Positions 12,094 to 23,383 of a DNA stretch of 64,000 bases are shown one piece after another. Within the stretch, counting starts at the first letter, position 1, and each line of letters starts with the position of its first letter. The notes below the pieces were generated by a model. That model saw nothing but the letters and a program-made list of their open reading frames with translations. It was not told the origin of the DNA and did no database searches. The position numbers and the translations under genes are program-made. Location of the stretch: contig OENT01000459.1 in assembly GCA_900239685.1 (NCBI GenBank), positions 1-64,000 of the forward strand. The letters run 5' to 3'. Origin of the DNA: Rotaria macrura. Lineage: Eukaryota; Rotifera; Eurotatoria; Philodinida; Philodinidae.

Positions 12094-14708
12094 ATTTAAT
12101 CTCCATTCTGCGTTGCCTAGCTAAATTATTTCTGAGACAAGGATCAACGAGCGTGAAAAAGCCTCATTAATTTAAAAGTCGGACGGCAAGAGATTAAACA
12201 TATAAATAGCAATACAGTCATCATTAAGAAAATCTTCTGTCATCGTTCAGAGGCATTCAGTTATCTTCTTTACTGTGTGTTGAGAAAAAACGATGGTTTT
12301 TTCCTTTTATTTTTTCATGTTTTTTGGATTCACAATTCATCCCTTTTTCGATGATCTCAAGTGAGCCAAGCCAAACGTACGAGAACAAATAGCATGCCAT
12401 TTTGTGATCTTCTAATACTGTTGGTACTGTTCACTTTTGGCAGATTCTTGTTTTTCTTACTTCATTGCATATGTAACTTTTTAAGTGTTATCCATTCTTT
12501 ACTCTATGATGAAACTCTAAGCAGTGCGAACCAAAATCATATCATAATCGTTCTTCTTTCTATTGATTTAATTATTGAATCTTCATATTTTTCTTTTCTA
12601 CCTTATCATAATTTCCTATCATGTAGCTGTATTTCGGAACCCTATATTTTGTTTGATACGGATATGTACTTTTAGTAACTTGACACTCTAACTGCACAAG
12701 TTTAATACCATTTGCCTAGATATCAATCAAAAAATAGCAACAAATATTATTTTATCCAACGCCTCGGCTTTCTTTATTAAATCTTGAGCATCTTGTTTCT
12801 TGTTCGTATTTTCTATTGGCAGTATGACACGCATGATCACGTCTTCTATTTATATTTTTCATTTCAATCAGCACTTGCAGTATAATATCATCTATTCTGA
12901 ACACTCTTCTTGAATAATGCACACGTTTTTGAGTTTTTTGTTATCCATCATTTTTGTTCATTTATTTTTTGTAGGACCATCAGCAAACGTACGCATTAAA
13001 CTTAAAAAGGCCACATATTACCGAGGATATTTGAACAAAGCATTCACCCAAATAGATGTTCGTGTCATCTGAATTTAGAAGTTAGCTACCCATGCATACT
13101 CATCTCAATAAACACACATAAACCGATTTCCAACAGCTATAGTTAGTTTATATATGATTGGATTTTCCAGCATCACAGATATATCGATCGAGTTTTTCAG
13201 TAAGTGAGGATGTCTCATTTGAGCGGACATGTGGATAACTCCCAAAAACTAAAGTGCCGTAATTCAAATAAAACTTTCAATTATAAATAGTAAATCAACT
13301 TTTTGAAACCATTCCTTCTATCAAAAACCTATGGCAGTTGCGAGAAGGACTGTTGACACGTTCCTAGACTTGTAATTGTTGCATGCTTTATAGCGACACC
13401 ATCGAACTCTCGTGTTTGCTCCTTATCTTTGACTATGGGAATGTTTCAACTAATGGTTTTTGATTGTGTTTAAATGTTCTTTCTTATTGATGGAAATTCT
13501 CAGATTCTACTTCATTTCTTTATCTTGTATGCTAGAGGACTATAGCAGAGTTTTATGAATGATTTAATCCAATAAGAGATACGACGTGTACTCATGCAAG
13601 TATTATAAATAATACACAAAAAATTAGTAATCACAGTGAAAAAAAATGAAACTTTTAGTCCTGTCCCATCAGGTTTTTCCAGTTTCCGTTCGCAACTAAA
13701 AGAATCTTTTGTGCTCGATCCTATATTCCCGTTCCAATAAAAAAAATCTTCCTCCATCGTAATATTCCACACAGTGAAAGACTCATAATGAAAAATAATG
13801 TGGTTACCTGGTATTTGCTGCCCGCAATAAAATATTTTTCACTGTATAACATAGTACAATTCAAAATAAATTTGACATTAAATGCCGATCTAACAAAAGT
13901 TACAACTGATATTGAATAATCTCATACACGAATTTCACTTATTCAAAAGAAAATGCATTGCAACATGCATAGAATTTCACTCGAAAAAATTATTGACAAA
14001 ATCGTCGCTATTTATTTTTGCTAAAAGATGAGAAAGTCATATAAATATGAAATAACTTACTTTCGAAAAACCATATTGATTTTCAGTAATCTTAATTGTT
14101 ATCTTATAAAATGTTCGAAAAATTCTAGCAAAAAATTCTTGCCAATAATACTATAAGATTTTCTCTTTTGAATAGTTTTGGACACGTTGACACTTGATAT
14201 TATTTCTGCACTATGTTGCTACGTATGTACAAAAGATTTAGCAAAATTTATTTATTTAGAAAACGATTCAATTTCTCATAAGTTCTAGATCTACAATCTT
14301 CTTCCCAGAAATATTGAATGACACTCAAATTGACCCTAATCTTAACAATCAGACGAAACTAGAAAATGTTCTGTTAACTGTCGTATACATTAAGTTTCCT
14401 TGCGATGCTGAGGAATTTGACTTGCATTCATTTTGAATGAAAACAATAACACAGTTTAACACCTATAGGTATAGGATAAAATGATTTCAGCGGATTCAAA
14501 AGTTTTTAATGTTGTCCCCGATTGCCGCTAAAACCAAACTGGGGAAAGGTTGTTTTCTCAAGATTATAGTTAAGCCATCCGTTTGATTGATATTTCAACA
14601 AATCTAACTTGTAGATGATACGATCTAACCAATCTACTAATTTATTCAAAGCAATGTCTCGCAGTATTCAATAGTGAATCAAAGTGTCTTTGTACAATAG
14701 TGGTTTAG
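12094..14708. other. long intergenic stretch, nothing firm
   Basis: A hydrophobic frame at 12361-12675 starts only with GTG, and a minus frame lies at 13512-13772. Neither has recognisable domains or flanking splice sites. The rest is AT-rich non-coding sequence. Confidence 0.4.
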
Positions 14709-15896
14709 TTGGCCATGGTGCAACTATTCTTCATTTTATTTTCAATAGTAATTCCATTGTTCATAGTTTTTCTATTCACTTTTCCACGTTATACCGAACA
14801 AGACGATTCTATTCTACTACAGAAATATCTAGTTATCAAACAGAATTTATTGTCTGTTATGACATTTAATATCCGTTTCGATGGAGTAGAACACGACCCA
14901 AATAATCACTTTACGAAGAGAATCTATCGTTTAACAGAAACTGTTGAAAAATGGCAACCATCTATTATAAGTGTACAAGAACCATTTGCTGGTCAGCTTC
15001 TTCATTGGCGCTCACACTTATCAACACATTATCAGCATATCGGTTATCAACCTGGTGGTATCGATAGAAATCTTGACGATCCATCATCACGTATGGATTT
15101 TCAAGTTGCTATTTTGTATAACAACGAAGTGTTAAAACTAGTCGAACAAGACTATATATGGTTATCAAAATCACCGCGTATTATTGGAAGCAAAGATTGG
15201 AATAGTAGTGGAGCACGAACATTAAATATTGCACGTTTTCAATTAAAAAACGACGATGACTCAATGAATATTCTTGTTTTTAACACTCATCTAGATGTCA
15301 GAAGTGAACAAGCACGTCAAGAACAAGTGAAAATTGTTCGATCAACCATAGAACAATGGCAGATAAAATATCCATCAGCTGTAATTCTTTTATTTGGGGA
15401 TTTTAATAGTGTTCCAAATCAAGCTTCATACAAAGCACTGACGTCATCTGACTTTCTATATGATACGTGGACGATGTGCAAAGCTCAGCCATCGAGTTGT
15501 TTATCAAATTCATTTTCATCAACGTTTCATTGTTGGATGGGACCACTAGTCAATACTTATGGATTTCAACTTATTCAAGCAATACTATTTACTTTTCATG
15601 GGTCAGGTATCAAGTTGCCATACGAGATACCAAAACAACTTTCATCTTATATCGATATTTTGAAAGAATTATGGAAATCTCGTAGAATGATAAGTTTATC
15701 TGCTATGATTTCACTATGGTCTCAACATCGATTTCATGTCGATTGGATTTTGTATAAAAATTCTATAGATAGAAGTAAACATTTAGAACCTCGATTCGTA
15801 GCTGTCGTCGATATTCGATCTGGAAATTATTCTTCCGATCATTTTCCTGTTGTTGCATTGTTTCAATTGAAAACCGAAAGAGACAGTTCAATCTGA
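14709..15896 (+). CDS. membrane-anchored endonuclease/exonuclease/phosphatase family protein
   Basis: 395 residues in one exon. An N-terminal hydrophobic helix (about 5-26) is followed by an EEP (DNase I-like) fold. The metal/phosphate site is visible as N54 in TFNIRFDG, E91 in SVQEP, H194 in FNTHLD, D231 and N233 in GDFNSVP, and D377-H378 in SSDHFP; VDWILY precedes the last motif. Enzymes of this superfamily cleave phosphodiester or phosphomonoester bonds in nucleic acids, inositol phosphates or sphingolipids. Here the anchor suggests a membrane-bound or luminal/extracellular phosphodiesterase, but the substrate cannot be read from the sequence. Compared with small bacterial homologues there is an extra segment of about 90 residues between GDFN and the last motifs. 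The start at 14709 is chosen because it begins directly before the anchor. Poly(A)-like AATAAA repeats lie near 16284-16306. Confidence 0.9.
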   Translation: MAMVQLFFILFSIVIPLFIVFLFTFPRYTEQDDSILLQKYLVIKQNLLSVMTFNIRFDGVEHDPNNHFTKRIYRLTETVEKWQPSIISVQEPFAGQLLHWRSHLSTHYQHIGYQPGGIDRNLDDPSSRMDFQVAILYNNEVLKLVEQDYIWLSKSPRIIGSKDWNSSGARTLNIARFQLKNDDDSMNILVFNTHLDVRSEQARQEQVKIVRSTIEQWQIKYPSAVILLFGDFNSVPNQASYKALTSSDFLYDTWTMCKAQPSSCLSNSFSSTFHCWMGPLVNTYGFQLIQAILFTFHGSGIKLPYEIPKQLSSYIDILKELWKSRRMISLSAMISLWSQHRFHVDWILYKNSIDRSKHLEPRFVAVVDIRSGNYSSDHFPVVALFQLKTERDSSI

Positions 15897-17056
15897 AAGA
15901 TGATGAATTTTCGTCACTGAATCATTTACAAAACAGAACAAATTTTAACGTAGAAACTTATCATCGAAGTGATTCGCTAACATTGTAAAAATATGACTTC
16001 TATGATTAAACTATAAATATCAGAGTCACTAGTTTTACCTGAGTGCGACTTGATACATGTTTCTCTTAGAAGTTAACTTTAAACATGAACTGACGCTTTA
16101 AATCAATCAATGTAATGCTTGTGTAGTAGAACGTTAGTTGTATATTACAGAAAAATCATTTCAAGTTCTGAACAAACGCATCATATGCTATAAACTCTAG
16201 TAGCATTTCGAAATTCTATTGACGCGTCAAAATTTCTTTTCCATTTGTTGGAAGAAGTTGCTATGCTAACAATGTCTATGAAAAATAAATAAATGAATAA
16301 ATAAAATTGGTATCATAATTTAATGCAAAGTGAAACATGGATTAGTAATATCAAGCCGAAAAAAGCAAGTATTTGGTCGACAGTTTTGATAAGTAAATGA
16401 TAAGCCATCAGTCAAAATCAGCTACATACAATATTTATATTCTGTGTTAGTTAAACAAAGATAAGCCATCGTAACTGATGGTACTCTTAGAACTCAGACT
16501 AGTGTTTTTTTCGATTAACTCTACTTGACAATCAAATCACAACATGGAGAATGTTGAATGCTATGCTGGATCATGTATGCTGTAATTACCAATTACGATT
16601 CTTCATATTGATGGCACATTCGTTGTACATTGCGTTTCATCCATTAATTAGTATGTATGAATCAATTTCTTTTCTGCAAGCACGATAGTTATATTTTATT
16701 GGAAATTTTCAAAAAAAATTAAACATCAATGATACAATAGCAACTTCTGCAGATAAAACAATATTTTTCCATTTGAAATATGAATACCAAAGCATTATAG
16801 TCAATGTCCACGATCAATTACTACTAGTGCTGTGTATGTATTGGTTCAAACTAACGACGACATCTGCAGATTACTTATTCAGCTGGTAGATTCTAGTAAG
16901 AAATTTTTGTTGACTAAATGATGATCATCACGTCATCGTGCCCATTATTGATATAAAAATCAACATTTCTTCCGATTCATTTCAACTAATGCAATCTATT
17001 GAAATAATATCATAAAGAAGAATTTTGAAATCTGTTATCTTCCGTAGAATCAACTC
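15897..17056. other. intergenic between EEP gene and SBDS
   Basis: Contains the 3' end of the EEP transcript, with several AATAAA words near 16284-16306. No further gene is visible. Confidence 0.45.
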
Positions 17057-18098
17057 ATGGCATCGAAAATTTTTACACCTACAAATCAAATACGTCTAAC
17101 CAATATAGCTACTGTGCGATTGAAAAAGGGTGGGAAACGTTTTGAAATTGCCTGTTATCGAAATAAAGTCGTTTCATGGAGAAATAAAGAGTACGTTATG
17201 TTATTTTCATTTCTTGCTCGATAAAGGTAATATATATATATATATTTTTTTTAGAGAAAAAGATCTTGATGAAGTTCTTCAAACTCATACAGTTTTTTCG
17301 AATGTATCCAAAGGTCAAGCAGCAAAAAAAGAAGATTTAATCAGTTCATTCAATACGGATGATCAGACTAAAATTTGTCTTGAAGTAATAGTTTATTTTC
17401 CATGTAATCTAAGAAATTCATTTTATTTCTTTCGTTTCAATAGATTTTAGAAAAAGGCGAATTACAAGTATCTGATAAAGAACGTTCTCAACATCTAGAA
17501 AATACATTTAAAGAAATTGCATCACTTGTCAGTGGCAAATGTATTAATCCGGAAACAAAACGTCCCTATACTATATCGATGATTGAACAGGCCATGAGAG
17601 ACATTCATTTTAGTGTTAATCCTCATCGGAACGCTAAACAACAGGTTGAAATATTTCTTTGATATTTTGTAAATTTATTATCGAACGTATTTTCAGACAC
17701 TTGATGTCATTCGTCAATTAAAAGAATCGAATAATATTCCAATTCAACAAGCACAAATGCGTGTACAATTAACTATCCCAGGTATGACAAAAGAAAAATA
17801 CTTTTTTTCTTTCACTTGTTTTAATATCATGAAACTTGTTTGTCTAGCTAAAGAGGCGAAAAAATTCAAAGAAAAAATGAATAAATTATCAACAATACCA
17901 CAGATTAATGATGAAGAATTTCTTGGTTCATCAATGCAATTAATCTGTTCGATTGATCCAGGAGTATTTCGAGAGCTCGATGATTTATTGAGTAGTGAAA
18001 CACGTGGACAAGGACAATTGGAATTATTAAGTTTAATGGATGTTGCCGAAGGAGATGAAGCACTAGATGATTTACATGATGATAAAACAAATGAGTGA
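17057..18098 (+). CDS. SBDS: ribosome maturation protein SBDS
   Basis: Five exons: 17057-17190, 17255-17384, 17444-17644, 17697-17781 and 17848-18098. They are separated by GT-AG introns of 52-66 bp. The exons sum to 801 nt, giving 266 residues, against 250 in human. The protein starts [16 protein letters not shown] and keeps the hallmark stretches [48 protein letters not shown] and [11 protein letters not shown]. The N-terminal FYSH domain, central helical domain and C-terminal ferredoxin-like domain follow in order, and the tail is acidic. SBDS works with the GTPase EFL1 to release eIF6 from nascent 60S subunits in the cytoplasm, making them able to join 40S. The gene looks intact. AATAAA lies at 18140-18145. 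Confidence 0.96.
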
Positions 18099-20453
18099 TG
18101 CAAATATTAATTCTTCTTTTTAATTGAAAAGTTATGTGGAATAAATATGGATTATGATATGTTAATCGTTTTTTAAAGTGTTGTAAAATGGTCAAATCTT
18201 TCAGAAAAACAAAAGAATTTGAGCGCTGTCAAGTTATATTCGTTAACTTCTCGCAAAGGAATTATTCTGTTTCGATGAAAAAATAAACATACAGAGGACA
18301 CGAAAACAAAAAAAAAGAGATGAACTACAATTCAATTTCTTTTATTCTTATCATCATTTGCAATTGAAACTGATTATGAAAATAAACAACGATGTAGATT
18401 GTATATGATTACATAAATGAAGCAAAAAACAGAGAATCTTCATTTCTTTTCCAAATTTAGAACAGATTGTATCCACTCATAGTCGCATTGCTTCATGAAA
18501 GAGTCATGCATCGTTGATTCGGCCAGTGTCACACTCAATAAATAGTGTAATTTTGCTTTGATTGTTCATTAACCACAATTGAATTCAGCTCTCATCAAAA
18601 CTCCCGAGACTGAGGACTTCTGATGATTACATGGAGAAATTAACATGAGAAAAGATGAGTTAAATTCGCTAATAATGGCATAAATGTAATGCTTAACGAT
18701 CACATCAATCATGTTGTAAATTTATTAAAAATATTTTATACTCAACAACACATCTCACTTAAACTCTTCTAGTTGATCAATAATTACAACAATAGAGTCA
18801 CGAAAAAGTTGTTCCTTATATTTATTTGCATTAGAAGAAATATTGCGCAACCTTGAAACATAGTATTTTCTCTGTGATTTGTTCATTTTATAATGAAAAA
18901 CCATATATTATTTGAAATCGACTTGAATGTCGTTTACGACATAAAAGCATAGTTAATAATAGGAAATACTTACACTGCCACATCAGGCTTAATTATCTAT
19001 CGGAAAAAATTGCAGTTGACTGAGTGATCGTTGGATCTACTATCTACAATCCAATCTGACTCACAGAAGCTTTAGGTAAGTACAGTAAAGAAGTGAATCA
19101 TTGCTAGACGCTATTATAAACACTGTCGAAATGTCATTTTCTCTACAAACATAAGTAATAACATACTAGTTAGAACATAATGTTCCTTTACACAAGTATT
19201 TCATGTGGATTATTATCATCACTATCCGTTTTGATCTAGAGGAAATTCCTCTCACATACTATCAACTTTCATTGAAAGGAAGCAAGCAAAGGATATGTTT
19301 AAAAGAGCCAATGCTGAACTACTCAGTAGAATGCGATGTTTGGTGCGGCGGTTGGCAAATACAATTTTTCGTGGACTTCCTGTGTTTCTACTTGATGGGT
19401 GTCATCATTTAACAAAAGAAAAATTCTTCACCTGTCTGATCTCTTCATACTTTCATGCATTTAGGCAAACTTTATTCTTAACTTCTAAATTATAGCCGAA
19501 GTTACGCTTAGATACTCATATTCAAAACTCTGCTGTTGCTCACTGTCTCTCTTTCAATGTTTTCTTATTGATTGCGAAGTATGTATGCATTTTCTGTAAT
19601 CCAATGACTGTTTCTTGTATCTGAGCAAGAAATCTACAAGAATAATGACAAAACATGATACATATCTAACATTTTGTTTTCATAAGTTTGAGATACCAAA
19701 TCTATGAAGTAACCTTTTCTGAGCTGTTCAGACATTAGAAACCATCCGCAGGAAAGAAAAGCACCCCAGTTGATTACTGTTGGTTGAAAGCATTAGCTAC
19801 AGAAAAAATGAAATACTAATGATTTCAGAGATAAATATCGTTCATATACAACTAATATGACGAATTCACAAGCAATTCTACCTAAAATGAATTAGAGAGA
19901 AAATAGATTGCAGTTTTATTATAATTGATGACCATATTTTTATGGTGCATTTACAGTACCGTTGAGTTTCTTCAAAAAGACAGGACATTATTTTTTGTTT
20001 GACACGGACACTTTTAGAAATCTATCGACAAACTGATAAAAAAGACTGTGATCCGCCCATATACACACATTGTTCTTCCACGAGAATTTTGCTGGGTTTG
20101 CATAGAATGTCTCAAATCGAGAGAACGCAATTCTTCCGATATATAATACTAGCCTTAGTCATACTTTTCTCTTCTCCCTGGTGGCTGACCTTTCTTTTGT
20201 ATGTGTTGTTTGACGTTTTGATGGCATATTTTTATCTGTTTCTACAGCCTAATAATTGATTTCATATAGTGTTAATGTCGTTTCTTCTCGATTGCTCACA
20301 TTATTGTTCCAAAGAGAACAACTTTCTTTTTAGATTATAGTCAATTTTCACGGTGTCAATCGCATACAAATTTGGGTATAGATCAAATTATTTCATTGCA
20401 AGATTATTTGGAAAAAGAATTTCCCGAGAGACAAGAAACCTTTTTCTGTATTC
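18099..20453. other. long intergenic stretch, possible fragments only
   Basis: The SBDS poly(A) signal is at 18140. A plus frame around 19230-19495 contains KDMFKRANAELLSRM and is open for about 85 codons, but it has no ATG context or family match. The 19999-20259 frame ends in a hydrophobic stretch. I see no supported gene. Confidence 0.35.
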
Positions 20454-21743
20454 ATGAATAGAAAATGTATTTCACTATTTACTCTAGCGATTACAATCCT
20501 ACTGTTCATTGGTGGTCTAATCACATTAACAATCATCATGGCGAGAAATCGATTAAGATCTGAAATGAAATTTTCGATGCCACGAAAAGTTATGTTCATA
20601 ATTGTGGATGGTGTTCCATCAAATATCATAGAAAACATCTCAATTCCAAACATGAAAAAGATTCAAGATATTGGAAGTTTTACGAGAGCTTATGTGGGAG
20701 GTGAAAACGGTACATATTCAGAAACGCCTACTGTTTCAGCTCCGAACTACATGAATCTACTCACTGGTACATGGGCTAATAAACATAATGTATACGATAA
20801 CAGTATAGAGTCTCCGAATTACCATTACAAAAATATTTTTCGACTTTTCAAAGAACAATTTTCAAATAAAAAGATGGCCATCTTCTCAACATGGATAGAC
20901 AATCGTATCAAACTCATTGGTGAAAGTTTACCTAAAGCAGGTAATTTAATATTCGATTACAAATTCGACGGATATGAACTCGACAATGTAACTTATCCTC
21001 ATGATCCAGATGATCATTATATCTTTGATGTTGATGAACGTGTGACTAAAGAAACTGTAGCATGTATTAAAATGTACGGACCTGATCTTTCATGGGTATA
21101 TTTACAATATACAGATGATGTAGGACATAAATATGGAGATAGCGAACAATTCAATCAAGCAATCAAGCATGTTGACTATCAGATAGGACAAATTTGGGAA
21201 GCTATCAATTATCGAATGAAATTTAATCAAGAAGATTGGCTCTTCATTGTTACAACAGATCATGGTAGAGATCCTATAACAGGCAAAAACCATGGTTATC
21301 AATCTGATAGAGAACGAACAACTTGGATAATAACAAATAGTCAACATATGAATGCTTATTTTCATGATTTTCAGCCTGCCATAGTTGATATATATCCAAC
21401 AATGGCAAGATGGATTGATATTAACATTCCGATTGAATCCAAACGAGAATTAGATGGAATTCCATTGATAGGAAAAGTATCATTGATAAAACCGAATGTC
21501 ACGTTAAATGGTGCCAACTTAAATATTAGTTGGACGGTTTTAGATCCTGCAGGAAATGTGAAAGTATGGTTATCAACGACAAATCTATTTAAAGATGGTA
21601 TTTCTGACACCTATCACTTAATTACAACAGTACCTATAGAAAAACGAATGATCATTGTTGATGTACAAGAGTATCCGTCGAAGTTCTATAAAGTCGTTCT
21701 GGAAGGACAATATAATATGGTGAATAGATGGATATTTCGGTGA
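20454..21743 (+). CDS. membrane-anchored type I phosphodiesterase / nucleotide pyrophosphatase-like
   Basis: 429 residues in one exon. An N-terminal signal anchor (about 5-29) precedes an alkaline-phosphatase-superfamily domain related to ENPP enzymes. Metal-site residues can be placed at D52 (IIVDGVPS), D221/D222 and H225 (TDDVGHKYG), D269-H270 (TTDHGRD) and H280 (KNHGYQS). The catalytic nucleophile of ENPPs is a Thr in a TFPNH-like motif. Here the aligned stretch is TVSAPNYMNLLTG, which places Ser95 at that position, so a serine nucleophile is predicted. The family hydrolyses nucleotide or phospholipid phosphodiesters on the cell surface. The last about 80 residues form a beta-rich tail outside the core. 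The protein is shorter than vertebrate ENPP1-3 and lacks somatomedin-B and nuclease-like domains. Confidence 0.88.
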   Translation: MNRKCISLFTLAITILLFIGGLITLTIIMARNRLRSEMKFSMPRKVMFIIVDGVPSNIIENISIPNMKKIQDIGSFTRAYVGGENGTYSETPTVSAPNYMNLLTGTWANKHNVYDNSIESPNYHYKNIFRLFKEQFSNKKMAIFSTWIDNRIKLIGESLPKAGNLIFDYKFDGYELDNVTYPHDPDDHYIFDVDERVTKETVACIKMYGPDLSWVYLQYTDDVGHKYGDSEQFNQAIKHVDYQIGQIWEAINYRMKFNQEDWLFIVTTDHGRDPITGKNHGYQSDRERTTWIITNSQHMNAYFHDFQPAIVDIYPTMARWIDINIPIESKRELDGIPLIGKVSLIKPNVTLNGANLNISWTVLDPAGNVKVWLSTTNLFKDGISDTYHLITTVPIEKRMIIVDVQEYPSKFYKVVLEGQYNMVNRWIFR

Positions 21744-22370
21744 TGAAAGTAAACGGCGCGTTGTATTAACGATGAATATGGGCATACTTCTTTTGTTGAC
21801 TTTTTTTTGAGTCGGTGTGCACATGCAGCTTACTTTGTGGATGTATGTGTTGATTTCAGTGAAAAGTGGATCAATACTTATACACTACGAATTCATGATG
21901 AATAGAAATATAAAGTTCGAATAATATCTGAAACGTTTTGAAAATCTTCTCTCAACAGTTAAAAATATCGGATCATTGTTTGAAATTGAAAGAAGACGAT
22001 ATACATAACAAACACGTATTCACACACCAATTTATAGAGAGAGTATCACTGTTAGAAAAGAGGTAAGTTTTTGCGGCAGATTCATTTCAACTTATCTTAC
22101 TTGTAACAACTTGAGTATAGAGTGCCGTTTTTCTTCTGAAACACTCCCATTCATGCAAAATAACGGCACCTCACATAGAACACATTCAGAACCGTTATTA
22201 TGAATTCGTTCTCTTCTCTGAAAAAGAGAACCAATCACTTAGTCATTGTGTTCCCGATAAAGAAAAATAGCATATGTAAGTTCATTGTTCGTTACTCCTT
22301 GTAGTTGTTCATTCTTTTCCGTTTAATTTGTCCTATCAACGTATTCACATAACATCATAACCACAATCAC
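21744..22370. other. intergenic, nothing recognised
   Basis: Short spacer between the phosphodiesterase gene and the B-box pseudogene. No supported features. Confidence 0.45.
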
Positions 22371-23383
22371 ATGGTGTCCACAACAAAAACAAAGTCGTTT
22401 TGCGCCATGTGTAGTAAGGCAACAGGTATTTTTACATGTCACGGATGCACCGGAGATTTTTGCACGCGTCATGTGGTCGAACATCGGCAGGCACTTGCGA
22501 TGCAAAAGAATGAAAGTATTCTCGAGCATGATCAACTGCATCAGAATTTAACCGAATGCATGACTAACTCCCGAGTTCATCATCTCTCAAAGCAAGTTGA
22601 TGAATGGGAACGAACATCGATCGATAAAATTCTTCAGATAGCCTATGGTGTTAGGAGCCAGCTGTTGAATATTGATAGTCATACAAAGACCCTGAAAGAT
22701 GTATTGGGCTCTCTCACTCGAAAGATGAGAACAGCTCGTGAAGAGGATGACTTTGTCGAGACAGATTTGTGTCGATGGGTTGAAAAGCTCGGCGAATTGA
22801 AGAGAGATTTTGCTACACCTGATAGCATCGAAATTCTACAAGATGATGCAGTATCTTTCATCTCAAAGATTATTATCAGCGAACGAGCATGAAACGATAT
22901 TTTTCAACACAATCGATTGGCAGCACTAGAATCGATGACAATGGTCAGATCATTGTTCACGGTCAGCACGCTAGTCATGGATCGGCGCGTGGTGCAAGTG
23001 AATATTCTCGGGGACAGCAACAACTTCGTTTCAAGTTCGAACAACTTAATTCACGAAATTGGGAGTTTTCCGGGATCATCGATAAAACGTCCCAAATACA
23101 GGAAACTTTTTGGAGTACTCCAAGAACTTACGGCTGGACTACAAACTGGAATGTAACTTGTAATGATGCTCAGGAAGATAAGCAAGTGGCATGTAGAGAT
23201 GACATTAACACAGATGATACATTTGAATTAGTAATTGATTGCGATCGACGAACAATACAATTAACACACGAAAGAACACACAATACACATGAGCTGAATA
23301 TCGATGTTACTTTGCGTCCGTTTCCGTGGCAAATTTTACTTGGACTTCATTCCTCAGTAGGCGATCGCATTCGCTTTCTATGA
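22371..23383 (+). pseudogene. B-box zinc finger / coiled-coil protein, broken
   Basis: The first frame (22371-22892) gives a B-box-type zinc finger, CAMCSKATGIFTCHGCTGDF-C with H-x6-H-like spacing (residues about 10-45). A coiled-coil region follows up to an in-frame TGA at 22890-22892. Directly after that stop the same frame continues with NDIFQHNRLAALES, which looks like the normal continuation. The C-terminal domain (DDNGQIIVHG ... YGWTTNW ... ELVIDCDRR ... SVGDRIRFL) then lies in another frame to 23383. At least one nonsense change and one frameshift, near 22921-22940, therefore separate the two halves. I found no GT-AG intron that repairs both without removing the conserved linker. Intact relatives combine B-box, coiled coil and a C-terminal beta-sandwich domain in a TRIM-like layout. 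Translation of two separate proteins is possible but less likely. Confidence 0.75.

Noticed and set aside
12361..12675. 104-codon hydrophobic ORF
   Set aside because: It has only a GTG start and AT-rich composition, with no domain and no neighbouring splice sites.
19230..19495. About 85-codon open frame with KDMFKRANAELLSRM
   Set aside because: It has no start context, splice sites or recognised family, so it was left as a possible scrap.
22849..22929. Intron that would bypass the TGA in the B-box gene
   Set aside because: GT and AG exist, but the join leads straight to another stop and would remove the conserved NDIFQHNRLAALE linker.
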